From Pseudobacter ginsenosidimutans (GTDB taxonomy: Bacteria > Bacteroidota > Bacteroidia > Chitinophagales > Chitinophagaceae): a DNA stretch of 64,000 bases. The translations under genes and the position numbers were made by a program. The notes under the pieces were generated by a model, which did no database searches, was not told the DNA's origin, and was given only the letters and a program-made list of their open reading frames with translations. Of this stretch, positions 8,834-17,258 are shown one piece after another (the first letter of the stretch is position 1; each line of letters starts with the position of its first letter). The stretch lies in assembly GCF_007970185.1 (NCBI RefSeq), contig NZ_CP042431.1:7299342-7363341 (forward strand). Reading direction: 5' to 3'.

Positions 8834-8863
8834 AAAGCCCTGCTCTTTTGCAAGCAGGGCTTT
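8834..8863 (-). terminator. Intrinsic terminator of the ribosomal alpha operon
   Basis: A perfect 11-bp stem (8834-8844 with 8853-8863, 8-nt loop) is followed on the minus strand by six T. It lies 26 bases after the rplQ stop codon and separates the operon from carA. Confidence 0.88.
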
Positions 8864-8888
8864 GATATGTAATGCGCTAATCATCTGA

Positions 8889-9371
8889 TTATTCGGCTGC
8901 GGGAGCTTCAGGTGCTGCTGCTTCAGTGCTGTCAGCTTTTTTAGAAGTGGAGCGGCTACGACGTGTTTTCTTAGCTGCTTCTTTAACTTCTCCTTTACCC
9001 TTACCGTAGATCTCGTTGAAGTCAACCAGTTCGATCATTGCCCTTTCAGCGTTGTCACCCTGACGGATGCCCAACTTAATGATGCGGGTATAACCACCGG
9101 GACGGCCGCCGATCTTTTCTGCGATAGGTCCGAACAGTTCAGTTACAGCCTCTTTGTCCTGCAGGTAGCTGAACACTACACGACGTTGGTGAGTGGTGTT
9201 CTCTTTACCTTTATTGATCAGGGGCTCAGCATATTTACGCAGTGCCTTGGCTTTAGCCAGGGTGGTAACGATACGCTTGTGCATGATCAGCTGGCTGGTC
9301 ATATTGCTGAGCATTGCTGCTCTGTGACTGGCTGTTCTGCCGAGATTGTTGATCTTGTCTCCGTGACGCAT
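8889..9371 (-). CDS. rplQ: 50S ribosomal protein L17
   Basis: 160 residues. The conserved L17 core covers about 1-120 ([20 protein letters not shown], then [16 protein letters not shown] and [11 protein letters not shown]). A longer Lys/Ala-rich C-terminal extension of about 40 residues, ending in an Ala/Pro/Glu tail, is common in Bacteroidota. It is last gene of the alpha operon, 64 bases after rpoA, and is followed by a strong terminator. Confidence 0.98.
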   Translation of the reverse strand: MRHGDKINNLGRTASHRAAMLSNMTSQLIMHKRIVTTLAKAKALRKYAEPLINKGKENTTHQRRVVFSYLQDKEAVTELFGPIAEKIGGRPGGYTRIIKLGIRQGDNAERAMIELVDFNEIYGKGKGEVKEAAKKTRRSRSTSKKADSTEAAAPEAPAAE

Positions 9372-9435
9372 GACGATTTGATTTTAGATTCAGTTGCACC
9401 GTGTCAGGAATTGCAACCTACAAGTGAATATTTAA

Positions 9436-10437
9436 CTAGAGTTCTTCTTTGTCTAAGCCCAGCTTGCTGAGGTCCATACCGAAGTGGAGGCCTCTTTCTG
9501 CCAGTACCTGCTCGATCTCAGCCAGAGATTTCTGACCGAAGTTGCGGAACTTCATCAGGTCTTCCTGCTCGTACTGAACCAGCTCAGAAAGTGAGTTGAT
9601 CTTGGCGGCTTTCAGACAGTTGAAGGCGCGAACAGAGAGATCCAGATCTTCCAGCGGAGTTTTCAGGATCTTGCGGAGCTGCAGCATTTGCTCATCCACC
9701 ACATCTTCTTTCTTGTCTTCCTTGTTGTCGAAAGTGATGTTCTCATCAGTGATGATCATCAGGTGCTGGATCAGGATGCGGCTCGCTTGTTTCACCGCTT
9801 CTTCCGGGTGGATAGTGCCGTCTGTAGAAACATCCATGATGAGTTTCTCATAGTCGGTACGTTGTTCCACACGCGTATTTTCGATAGCGTATTTTACATT
9901 CTTGATCGGAGTGTAAATGGCGTCAGTTGGGATATAACCGAACGGAGCGTCTTTTACTTTGTTATCCTCAGCAGGAACATAACCACGGCCCTTGGACACA
10001 GACAGTTCAATGTCCAGCTTGGCAGAGCTATCGAGTGTGCAGATCAGCAGCTCAGGGTTCATGATCTCGAAGCTTTGAGTGGCTTCACCGATCATACCGG
10101 CAGTGAATTCTGTTTTATTTTTGATGCTCAGGGTGATCTTTTCCTGGGCCACTTCATGCTCCACTTTCTTCTTGAAGCGAACCTGTTTCAGGTTCAGAAT
10201 GATTTCCAGAACGTCCTCAGTGATACCCTTGATGGTAGCGAACTCGTGATCTACACCTTCGATGCGGATGCCAGTGATCGCAAAACCTTCCAGTGAGCTC
10301 AGCAATACCCTGCGGAGAGCATTACCGATCGTTACACCGAATCCGGGTTCCAACGGACGAAACTCGAACTGAGCTTCAAACTCCGTTGCTTTCTGCAGAA
10401 CGATTTTGTCTGGTTTTTGGAAATTTAAAATGGCCAT
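9436..10437 (-). CDS. rpoA: RNA polymerase alpha subunit
   Basis: 333 residues. The N-terminal domain (about 1-230; NALRRVLLSSLEG is the assembly motif) dimerises and nucleates the core enzyme. The C-terminal domain (about 260-325; LSVRAFNCLKAAKI, then LMKFRNFGQKSLAEIEQVL) binds UP elements and regulators. It lies in the alpha operon, 23 bases after rpsD. Confidence 0.99.
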   Translation of the reverse strand: MAILNFQKPDKIVLQKATEFEAQFEFRPLEPGFGVTIGNALRRVLLSSLEGFAITGIRIEGVDHEFATIKGITEDVLEIILNLKQVRFKKKVEHEVAQEKITLSIKNKTEFTAGMIGEATQSFEIMNPELLICTLDSSAKLDIELSVSKGRGYVPAEDNKVKDAPFGYIPTDAIYTPIKNVKYAIENTRVEQRTDYEKLIMDVSTDGTIHPEEAVKQASRILIQHLMIITDENITFDNKEDKKEDVVDEQMLQLRKILKTPLEDLDLSVRAFNCLKAAKINSLSELVQYEQEDLMKFRNFGQKSLAEIEQVLAERGLHFGMDLSKLGLDKEEL

Positions 10438-10460
10438 ATTTTAAAATTTCAGTTTAATGA

Positions 10461-11066
10461 TTACTTAGAATACAATTCAACAATCAACTGCTCCTTAATG
10501 TTCTCAGGAATGCTTTCACGCTCTGGATAAGCTACGAAAGTACCCTGCATTTCGGACTCACTCCAATCCATCCAGGTGAATTTTGCATTCTTTCCGCGGA
10601 AAGTTCCGGTAATAGAAGCATTGGCCCTGTCTTTCTCACGAACGCCGATCACATCTCCTGGCTTCAGTTGGAAAGAAGGAATATTCACCACTTCACCATT
10701 CACAGTTACGTGTTTGTGGCTAACGAGCTGACGGGCACCTGGACGGCTTGCAGCCATGCCAAGGCGGTATACAGCGTTATCGAGACGTGCTTCGAGAAGC
10801 TTCATCAGGTTCTCACCTGTTGCACCTTTACGGCGTGCAGCCTCATCGAATGTTCTGCGGAATTGTTTTTCCAGTACACCGTAAGTGTATTTGGCTTTTT
10901 GCTTTTCTTTCAGCTGCAGCGCATACTCACCAGGTGCTTTACGCTTCTTGGTAGGACCATGTTGTCCGGGAGGATTGCTGTTCTTGCTGAGATATTTGCC
11001 GTTGCCTAAGATAGGCTCGCCGAAAATGCGGCAGATTCTTGTTTTTGGACCAGTATAACGTGCCAT
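10461..11066 (-). CDS. rpsD: 30S ribosomal protein S4
   Basis: 201 residues. It starts MARYTGPKTRICRIFGEP and contains the S4 RNA-binding domain at about 95-155 (RLDNAVYRLGMAASRPGARQ, HKHVTVNGEVVN). S4 nucleates small-subunit assembly and in several bacteria represses its own operon. A 137-base gap before it holds a hairpin with a T-rich tail, listed separately, which would be a natural place for such control. Confidence 0.99.
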   Translation of the reverse strand: MARYTGPKTRICRIFGEPILGNGKYLSKNSNPPGQHGPTKKRKAPGEYALQLKEKQKAKYTYGVLEKQFRRTFDEAARRKGATGENLMKLLEARLDNAVYRLGMAASRPGARQLVSHKHVTVNGEVVNIPSFQLKPGDVIGVREKDRANASITGTFRGKNAKFTWMDWSESEMQGTFVAYPERESIPENIKEQLIVELYSK

Positions 11067-11150
11067 AATTATTAGATTGATTTTTTGATGACGGTCTCGC
11101 GATCAGTAAAAATCAATAAAAATGAATCGCAGACCCGGTTATAAAATAAA

Positions 11151-11191
11151 CTTTCAGCAATGGCAGAAATATCCTGTCCGATTGCTGAAAG
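11151..11191 (-). promoter_or_regulatory. Hairpin with T-rich tail between rpsK and rpsD (possible attenuator or partial terminator)
   Basis: A perfect 11-bp inverted repeat (11151-11161 with 11181-11191, 19-nt loop) starts 12 bases after the rpsK stop. On the minus strand it is followed by TTTATTTTAT. This has the shape of an intrinsic terminator inside the alpha operon, ahead of rpsD-rpoA-rplQ. It could set the ratio of ribosomal proteins to polymerase or mediate S4 feedback. The role is inferred, not shown. Confidence 0.5.
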
Positions 11192-11203
11192 CCGGTATAA
11201 ATA

Positions 11204-11617
11204 CTAAACCCTTCTTTTCTTGGGAGGACGGCAACCGTTGTGTGGTAACGGAGTAACGTCTTTGATCATCACCACTTCGATGCCGCTTTGAGCGAGAGAG
11301 CGGATAGCTCCTTCACGACCAGCGCCCGGGCCCTGAACGTAAACATCAACTTTCTTCACGCCTGCATCGATAGCAGTTTTAGACGCATCAGCAGAAGCCA
11401 TCTGAGCTGCATACGGAGTATTCTTCTTGGAACCTCTGAAGCCCATTTTACCGGCGCTGCTCCAGGAAATAACCTGGCCTTGTTTGTTAGTGATGCTGAT
11501 GATCAGGTTGTTGAAAGTGGCGGAGATATGTGCATCGCCATAAGAATCAACCCTAACCACTCTCTTCTTGGCAGCAGCTTTTGCGCCGCCTTTCTGATTT
11601 CCTTGTGCTTTAGCCAT
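11204..11617 (-). CDS. rpsK: 30S ribosomal protein S11
   Basis: 137 residues. Conserved segments are [17 protein letters not shown], then VDVYQNA-like strand [20 protein letters not shown] and C-terminal [17 protein letters not shown]11 forms part of the platform of the 30S subunit and contacts mRNA near the E site. It lies in the alpha operon between rpsM (169-base gap) and rpsD (137-base gap). These gaps are longer than usual for the operon and both hold hairpins. Confidence 0.98.
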   Translation of the reverse strand: MAKAQGNQKGGAKAAAKKRVVRVDSYGDAHISATFNNLIISITNKQGQVISWSSAGKMGFRGSKKNTPYAAQMASADASKTAIDAGVKKVDVYVQGPGAGREGAIRSLAQSGIEVVMIKDVTPLPHNGCRPPKKRRV

Positions 11618-11756
11618 AAACTTAAAAAGGTAGTCTGTAAATTATTTAAATGAACTCACCGAAATGAGCGGGACCAATCCTCCTGCCGACCCTTGCGATC
11701 CGGTACTGATCCTCGTTTACGCTGCCCGTAAGAACAACAGGTCTGAATATGATGAA

Positions 11757-11779
11757 AGACGCAACTGATAGCTGCGTCT
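11757..11779 (-). other. Small hairpin between rpsM and rpsK
   Basis: A 7-bp perfect inverted repeat (11757-11763 with 11773-11779, 9-nt loop) starts 7 bases past the rpsM stop. No T run follows, so it is more likely an RNA-processing or stability element than a terminator. The rest of the 169-base gap shows no gene. Confidence 0.3.
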
Positions 11780-11786
11780 CGTCAAT

Positions 11787-12167
11787 CTATTTCTTAGCGG
11801 CCTTCTTCTTACCGGCAACTGTTTTACGCTTACCTTTTCTCGTACGGCTGTTTGTGCGTGTGCGTTGACCACGAACAGGCAGACCTTTACGATGGCGCAG
11901 TCCACGGTAGCAGGCGATATCAAGCAGACGCTTGATGCTCATCTGTACTTCAGAACGCAGTTGTCCTTCTACTTTGAACTCATTCGTAATGATGTTACGA
12001 ATAGCATTCAGCTCATCATCATTCCACTGATGAACTTTTTTGCTTAAGTCGATCCCTGCTTTCTCAAGGATGTACTGGGAAGTAGAACGACCGATACCAT
12101 AGATATAGGTAAGACCGATTTCTCCACGCTTATTTTTAGGTAAGTCTACACCGGCAATACGAGCCAT
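11787..12167 (-). CDS. rpsM: 30S ribosomal protein S13
   Basis: 126 residues. It opens [20 protein letters not shown], has the helix-two-turn-helix region [16 protein letters not shown], and ends in the [18 protein letters not shown] motif plus a basic tail. S13 sits in the head of the 30S subunit and bridges to the 50S. It is third gene of the alpha operon. Confidence 0.99.
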   Translation of the reverse strand: MARIAGVDLPKNKRGEIGLTYIYGIGRSTSQYILEKAGIDLSKKVHQWNDDELNAIRNIITNEFKVEGQLRSEVQMSIKRLLDIACYRGLRHRKGLPVRGQRTRTNSRTRKGKRKTVAGKKKAAKK

Positions 12168-12209
12168 ATTAACTGTTTATTGTTTGTTGATAGTTTGATT
12201 CAATGCTGA

Positions 12210-12326
12210 TTATCCCTGACGTTGCTTGAATCGGGGATTCTTTTTGTTGATCACGTACAGGCGACCTTTCCTTCTCACGATCTTGCAATCAGCGCTGCGT
12301 TTTTTAATTGATGCTCTAACTTTCAT
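12210..12326 (-). CDS. rpmJ: 50S ribosomal protein L36
   Basis: 38 residues, translated by hand because it is too short for a usual ORF threshold. It begins [20 protein letters not shown] and ends in [14 protein letters not shown]. Cys14 is kept, but the other zinc-ribbon Cys and His positions of the canonical form are absent: the second Cys of the first pair is Val/Arg and there is no C-terminal Cys-x4-His. This is the zinc-independent (C-minus) type. It lies between infA and rpsM, its usual place. Confidence 0.95.
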   Translation of the reverse strand: MKVRASIKKRSADCKIVRRKGRLYVINKKNPRFKQRQG

Positions 12327-12363
12327 AACGTTTGTTTTTGATGCAACGGCTTTACAGCGTTAC

Positions 12364-12582
12364 TTATTTATACCTGAAAATTATCCTTCCTCTTGACAGA
12401 TCATACGGGCTCATTTCCACCCCTACTTTGTCGCCCGGAAGAATACGGATATAATTCATGCGCATCTTGCCGGAGATGGTGGCCAGGATCTCGTGGCCGT
12501 TTTCCAGTTTCACTTTGAACATAGCGTTCGACAGTGCCTCTGTAATTTGTCCATCTTGTTTGATTAAAGGTTGTTTGCCCAT
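12364..12582 (-). CDS. infA: Translation initiation factor IF-1
   Basis: 72 residues forming a single S1-like OB fold: [21 protein letters not shown], then [25 protein letters not shown] and the terminal [10 protein letters not shown]-1 binds the ribosomal A site during initiation. It is first gene of the alpha operon here. The usual upstream partners map and secY are missing, so the S10/spc part of the cluster lies elsewhere. Confidence 0.98.
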   Translation of the reverse strand: MGKQPLIKQDGQITEALSNAMFKVKLENGHEILATISGKMRMNYIRILPGDKVGVEMSPYDLSRGRIIFRYK

Positions 12583-12599
12583 ACACTTTTAAGGAGGCG

Positions 12600-12607
12600 C
12601 AAAGATA
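12600..12607 (-). promoter_or_regulatory. infA: Candidate -7 box of the alpha operon promoter
   Basis: On the minus strand the sequence is TATCTTTG, an exact match to the Bacteroidota -7 consensus TAnnTTTG, 17 bases upstream of the infA start. No clear -33 TTTG was found at the expected spacing, only T-rich DNA. Confidence 0.45.
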
Positions 12608-12711
12608 GGAATTTCAGCCAGAAATATGAAAAAAATAACAGAGCATTTTTTTCAGGCATTCTGTAACACCGGCTGAACAAGCCTTTGGGCCCCATTTTTA
12701 TTGGAAAAAAC

Positions 12712-13110
12712 CTAGGCAGGAGTCAGGTCTACCTTGGTCATTTGGTGATAATGGTTCTGTAATTCATGCACATTGATCGGCTCCCTCAGGCTCCGCCTGT
12801 CTTCCCTCCACCAGATCTCCATCGTGTTGAAATTCCCCTCTTTAGGGATCATCACCCGGAAACTGTTCTTCATGTACTTCACGGCCCCATCATCCAGGTT
12901 ATGCCGGGTGAATCCCAGCTTAAACAGTTGATTCTCATCCAATGGTACCGGATACAAATGGTCTGGTGTAAACCAGAATTCCTGAACATCGGTCTCCACT
13001 CCTACTTCCTTGTCTTCCCTGTTCAGTTCTGTAACAGTTCCTTCAATCATCTGGCCTTCGTATTCGGCCCTAACGATGTCTCCTGGTCTGAGCTCTGAAA
13101 GTTTGATCAT
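12712..13110 (-). CDS. Conserved hypothetical protein, small beta-barrel N terminus
   Basis: 132 residues with no signal peptide or membrane segment. The N terminus (LRPGDIVRAEYEGQMIEGTV) reads like an SH3/KOW-type barrel. The rest has a Trp-rich stretch (EFWFTPDHLYPVPLDENQL, TMEIWWREDR). It is probably cytosolic. I do not recognise the family. It is a lone gene between the aldo/keto reductase and infA, on the same strand. Confidence 0.65.
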   Translation of the reverse strand: MIKLSELRPGDIVRAEYEGQMIEGTVTELNREDKEVGVETDVQEFWFTPDHLYPVPLDENQLFKLGFTRHNLDDGAVKYMKNSFRVMIPKEGNFNTMEIWWREDRRSLREPINVHELQNHYHQMTKVDLTPA

Positions 13111-13199
13111 AATGGCAGCAGTTTAAAGTGAAACCTAATTTACAAAACGCTGGTAATATAAAAAATTATCTTTCTGCGTTTTATAATCAGGGTTTCCAC

Positions 13200-14189
13200 T
13201 TAAAAACCGGAATCTGCCAGTTTTTTATTGATGAAAAGCACCTCCTCATGGCTCAGCTTTACAGCTGCCGCCCTGGCATTTTGCACAGCCTGTTCCTCAT
13301 TCCTTGCCCCTGCCAGCGCTATGGTGATCCCCGGCTGCCGGATGGTCCAGGCCAGTACCAATTGTCCCAGTGTGGCGCTCTTCGCCTCGGCCAGGGGCCT
13401 GATCTCGTCCAGGAACTTATTGGTCTTTATAATATTTGCCTCGGTATAGAAACGGTTTCCCTCGCGGGTATCGCCTTCGCCGAACTGGTGGCCGGGTTTG
13501 ATCTTGCCGGTGAGTAAGCCCCTTTGCAGCGGACTATAAGCGATGATCGATTTTTTATTGTCGATGCAATAAGGCACCAGCTCCTTTTCAATATCGCGGT
13601 AGATCATACTGTAGCTCACCTGGTCGGAAGCCAGCCTGATGGTCTGCTCCGCTTCTTTCATCTGGTTGGCATCATAGTTGCAAACTCCTGCAGCCCTGAT
13701 CTTCCCCTGTTTCACCAGAGTGCCAAGCGCTTCCATCGTCTCCGCAATTGGTGTGGTTACATCAGGCCAGTGCAACTGGAACAGATCGATATAATCCGTT
13801 TTCAGTCTGCGCAGGCATTGCTCCACTTCATGGATCACACTTTCTTTCGATGCCAGTTTATAGATATCGATCTCTTTTCCGTAATTGTCTTTGGAATGCA
13901 TCACAAAATCTCCCTGCTTCACATCCCAGCGCATGCCGAATTTTGTAAGGATCTGCACTTTGTCGCGGGGAATACCGTCGATGGCTTCGGCCACGATCTC
14001 CTCGCTCACACCCATTCCGTAAATTGGCGCAGTATCGATACTGGTAACGCCTTCATTGTAGGCAGCACGGATGGCCTTCACGGCGTCCTGCCTGTCTGCC
14101 CCACCCCACATCCATCCACCGATGGCCCATGCTCCAAAAGTGATCACCGATGCTTCAACCTCTGTTTCGCCTAGTTTTCTATATTCCAT
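13200..14189 (-). CDS. Aldo/keto reductase
   Basis: Start at ATG 14189 gives 329 residues. A TIM-barrel NADPH-dependent oxidoreductase: MEYRKLGETEVEASVITFG opens the barrel, SIDTAPIYGMGVSEEIVAEA holds the catalytic Asp and Tyr, ILTKFG the catalytic Lys, and DYIDLFQLHWPD the catalytic His. It belongs to the Mgr/YajO/AKR11-13-like group that reduces aldehydes or sugars. The substrate cannot be read from sequence. It lies downstream of the ABC export operon on the same strand but 59 bases away, so membership is uncertain. Confidence 0.9.
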   Translation of the reverse strand: MEYRKLGETEVEASVITFGAWAIGGWMWGGADRQDAVKAIRAAYNEGVTSIDTAPIYGMGVSEEIVAEAIDGIPRDKVQILTKFGMRWDVKQGDFVMHSKDNYGKEIDIYKLASKESVIHEVEQCLRRLKTDYIDLFQLHWPDVTTPIAETMEALGTLVKQGKIRAAGVCNYDANQMKEAEQTIRLASDQVSYSMIYRDIEKELVPYCIDNKKSIIAYSPLQRGLLTGKIKPGHQFGEGDTREGNRFYTEANIIKTNKFLDEIRPLAEAKSATLGQLVLAWTIRQPGITIALAGARNEEQAVQNARAAAVKLSHEEVLFINKKLADSGF

Positions 14190-14248
14190 ATGCTTCCGGA
14201 TTTTGAAACGCAAAGGTAGGCAATCGGCAAATCCGGTAGCATGAATTT

Positions 14249-15367
14249 TTATGCCCGCTTCCTGTAACTCAATACAGCCCAGCTGTTCAGAACTATGGCG
14301 AAAGCCAGCATCACCAGCATATGGTAACGGATATCGTACAGACTGCTACCTTTTAATATTACCATCCGCATCACTTCAATGAAATAGGCAACCGGATTGA
14401 TCTTTACAATGAATTGCGCCCAAACCGGCATGCTGTCGGTAGAGGTGAACAGTCCTCCCAGCAAAATAAAGATCATCATCAGGAAGAAAGCCAGCAGCAT
14501 GGCCTGTTGCTGCGTGGTGGTATAGGTGCTCACCAACAATCCCAGCCCCAGCACTGCCAGCAAATACAAAGCGGCAAAAACAAAAATGGTAAGGAAACTC
14601 CCTGCCGGCACAATACCATAAATGAAGTAGGCAAGCGTCAGGCCGATCCCCAAAACAAAAAGCCCGAGGATCCAGAAAGGGATCAGCTTGCCAAGCATGA
14701 AATGATACTTGTGGATCGGCGTTACATTGATCTGTTCAATAGTACCGATCTCTTTTTCTTTCACAATATTCAGTGCCGACAAAAAAGCGCCCACCATCGT
14801 TACCAGTATCACCAGGATTCCTGGCACCATAAAGAATTTGTAATTGAGATGAGGATTGAACCAGTTGGAGGATGGCACTTCTATTTGTAACTCAGGACTA
14901 AAACGCGGGAACTGTATCCATCGCAATCGAACTTCGCGGTTGAAGTCCTGGATAATGCTGCGCAGGTAAGCTGACCCCAGATTGGCCTTTACGCCATTCA
15001 CTGCATTCACGTTCAGCATCAGTGAGGCCTCATCCTCTTTCACCAGGTCTTTCGCGAACCGGCCGGGGATCTCGAGGATGATATCCACTTTGTCCTGCTC
15101 CATCAGCTCCATGGCGCCGGCATGACTGCTGCCAAAATCCACCAGCTTGAAGTAGCCCGAGCTCGTGATCTTCGAAACCAGCTGACATGAATAGTCTGAC
15201 CGGTCATTGTCCACTACAGCCAGTTCGATACGCTTCACTTCATAGTCAGCAGCCCAGGGCAGTATCAGTAATTGTATGATCGGAACGATCAGGATGATGC
15301 GGATGATCTCCGGATCGCGGAAGATCTGCCTGAATTCCTTTTGCAGTAAGAATATTAGTGTACGCAT
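14249..15367 (-). CDS. ABC-2 type transporter permease (YbhR-like)
   Basis: 372 residues. One transmembrane helix near 20-38 is followed by a large extracytoplasmic loop (about 45-175), then about five helices to the C terminus. This is the layout of ABC2_membrane_3 permeases such as YbhS/YbhR. It is last of seven genes of an export operon and is paired with the next upstream permease, which has the same architecture. The two would form the membrane channel for the two ATPases. Confidence 0.9.
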   Translation of the reverse strand: MRTLIFLLQKEFRQIFRDPEIIRIILIVPIIQLLILPWAADYEVKRIELAVVDNDRSDYSCQLVSKITSSGYFKLVDFGSSHAGAMELMEQDKVDIILEIPGRFAKDLVKEDEASLMLNVNAVNGVKANLGSAYLRSIIQDFNREVRLRWIQFPRFSPELQIEVPSSNWFNPHLNYKFFMVPGILVILVTMVGAFLSALNIVKEKEIGTIEQINVTPIHKYHFMLGKLIPFWILGLFVLGIGLTLAYFIYGIVPAGSFLTIFVFAALYLLAVLGLGLLVSTYTTTQQQAMLLAFFLMMIFILLGGLFTSTDSMPVWAQFIVKINPVAYFIEVMRMVILKGSSLYDIRYHMLVMLAFAIVLNSWAVLSYRKRA

Positions 15368-15383
15368 ATGCGTTATATTATTT

Positions 15384-16490
15384 TTAAGCGAGCCTGATCT
15401 TGAATTTCTTAATGGCCAGTGTCAGCAACAGGAGCATCATACCGGTAAGGATCAGTGTTTCTTTCCAGATGGCTTTGATGCCAAGTCCTTTGATCATCAC
15501 AGAGCTCACGATCTTATAGAACCATTTCGCAGGCACGGCATTGGATACTATCTGCAATGGCAATGGCATGTTCTCGATGGGGAACATGAAACCACTAAGC
15601 ATCATCGTAGGCAGGAACAATCCCACCAGGGAAATGAACATGGCAGTTTGCTGGGAGTTGGTGGCTGAAGAGATCAGCAGGCCCAGCGACAAACAGGTGA
15701 GCGTAAACAAGATACTACCAAACACAAGCAGGGCAAGGCTTCCACGCAATGGTACATCCAGCACGAAGATGCTCAGCAAAAGGATACTGGCAATATTCAC
15801 CATCGATAAAAGCAAATAAGGCACTGCCTTCGCCGCAATGATCATGATTGGCCGCATGGGCGACACCAGCATTATTTCCATCGTACCACTCTCCTTTTCC
15901 CGTACAATTGTAATGGCCGTCATCATGGTACAAACCAGCATCAGCACCAGCGCCATCACACCAGGCACGAAAGTATAAGCGCCTTTCAGCTGCGGGTTGT
16001 ACAACATCCTGAGCTCCGTGTTGATGGCATAAGGAAGCTTGCGTTCCTGCGTGATCCTGTCCTGGTAATCCATGATGATTGCCGTGGCATAATTTGTAAG
16101 TGTGGTGGCCACATTCGGATCAGAAGCATCCGCTATCACCTGAACCTGTGCTTTATTGAAATGCTGCAGGTCCTGGCCGAAATTTTGCGGCAGCACCATT
16201 ACCATCTTGATCACTCCTTCTTTGAACGCTTTATCGATATCTCCCTGTGAATGGAGGTCCCGTACAATATCGAAATACCTGCTGGCTTCGATCTGAGTGG
16301 TGAGCGAAATAGAACTGGCATCCTTCGAGTGATCCAGCACCGCGATCTTTGCATTCTTCACTTCATTGGTGAGCGCAAAACCGAAGATCAGGATCTGCGT
16401 TACGGGCAAACCCAGCAAAATGAAGAGCGTGCGCTTGTCGCGCAGGATATGATAAAGCTCTTTTTTAACGAAAGAAAGAAATTGTTTCAT
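15384..16490 (-). CDS. ABC-2 type transporter permease (YbhS-like)
   Basis: 368 residues with the same topology as the neighbouring permease: helix at about 20-40, long periplasmic domain, then five or six helices. The conserved segment TIVREKESGTMEIMLVSPMRP matches the cytoplasmic coupling loop of this family. It lies 16 bases upstream of the second permease and 17 bases after the ATPase gene, in one operon. Confidence 0.9.
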   Translation of the reverse strand: MKQFLSFVKKELYHILRDKRTLFILLGLPVTQILIFGFALTNEVKNAKIAVLDHSKDASSISLTTQIEASRYFDIVRDLHSQGDIDKAFKEGVIKMVMVLPQNFGQDLQHFNKAQVQVIADASDPNVATTLTNYATAIIMDYQDRITQERKLPYAINTELRMLYNPQLKGAYTFVPGVMALVLMLVCTMMTAITIVREKESGTMEIMLVSPMRPIMIIAAKAVPYLLLSMVNIASILLLSIFVLDVPLRGSLALLVFGSILFTLTCLSLGLLISSATNSQQTAMFISLVGLFLPTMMLSGFMFPIENMPLPLQIVSNAVPAKWFYKIVSSVMIKGLGIKAIWKETLILTGMMLLLLTLAIKKFKIRLA

Positions 16491-16507
16491 GCTGCAATTT
16501 TTTTGGT

Positions 16508-17254
16508 TCAGTCGCCGCTCCTGACGGCCTTCCTGGCCAGTTTCAGGAACACTTCATCCATCGAAGCAGCCTGTAGCGATTGCTTCAGTCCTGCCGGTGT
16601 ATCCAGCGCTTCGATCTTTCCATCCACCATGATGCTGACCCGGTTGCAATACTCAGCTTCATCCATGTAATGGGTGGTCACAAAAACGGTGATACCCTCG
16701 CCGGCAGCGGCATAGATCATGTTCCAGAATTCTCTGCGTGTAACGGGGTCCACGCCTCCTGTGGGCTCATCCAGGAATACGATACGGGGCTCGTGAAAGA
16801 TGGCCACGGAAAATGCCAGCTTCTGCTTCCATCCTAACGGTAAGGAGCGTACGAGTTTATCCGCTTCCTGTTCCAGGTGCAATTGCTTCAATAACCTGGC
16901 AGTCTTTTCTTTGATAAAAGCATTGCTCTTCCCATAGATACCCGCATAAAAGCGGATATTCTCCCGGATGGTAAGATCTTCATACAAAGAGAATTTCTGG
17001 CTCATGTAACCGATGCTGCGTTTGATCTTCTCAGGTTCCTTGTAAACGTCAAAACCGGCTACGGTAGCGTTTCCAGAAGAAGGCATACTCAACCCGCACA
17101 GCATGCGCATGGCCGTTGTTTTACCTGCGCCATTGGCTCCGAGGAAACCGAATATTTCCCCGGGATGCACATCGAAGGAAATCCCATCCACAGCCCGGAA
17201 TGCTCCGAAGATTTTGGTGAGGTTGCTGGCGGTTATGATATTGTCTGTTGACAT
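16508..17254 (-). CDS. ABC transporter ATP-binding protein (YbhF C-terminal-half-like)
   Basis: 248 residues. Walker A GANGAGKTT at 39-47, Walker B IVFLDEPTGGVD, and an H-loop in TTHYMDEAEYC. The signature reads LPLGWKQ rather than LSGGQ. This is normal for the second nucleotide-binding domain of YbhF-type exporters, so it is not a sign of decay. It pairs with the upstream ATPase (4-base gap), which has a canonical signature, as separate polypeptides instead of the fused YbhF of enterobacteria. Confidence 0.92.
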   Translation of the reverse strand: MSTDNIITASNLTKIFGAFRAVDGISFDVHPGEIFGFLGANGAGKTTAMRMLCGLSMPSSGNATVAGFDVYKEPEKIKRSIGYMSQKFSLYEDLTIRENIRFYAGIYGKSNAFIKEKTARLLKQLHLEQEADKLVRSLPLGWKQKLAFSVAIFHEPRIVFLDEPTGGVDPVTRREFWNMIYAAAGEGITVFVTTHYMDEAEYCNRVSIMVDGKIEALDTPAGLKQSLQAASMDEVFLKLARKAVRSGD

Positions 17255-17258
17255 ACAA

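Noticed and set aside
16508-17254. ABC ATPase with LPLGWKQ in place of the LSGGQ signature
   Set aside because: At first it looked like a decayed ATPase, but this variant is normal for the second nucleotide-binding half of YbhF-type exporters, and its partner ATPase has a canonical signature.
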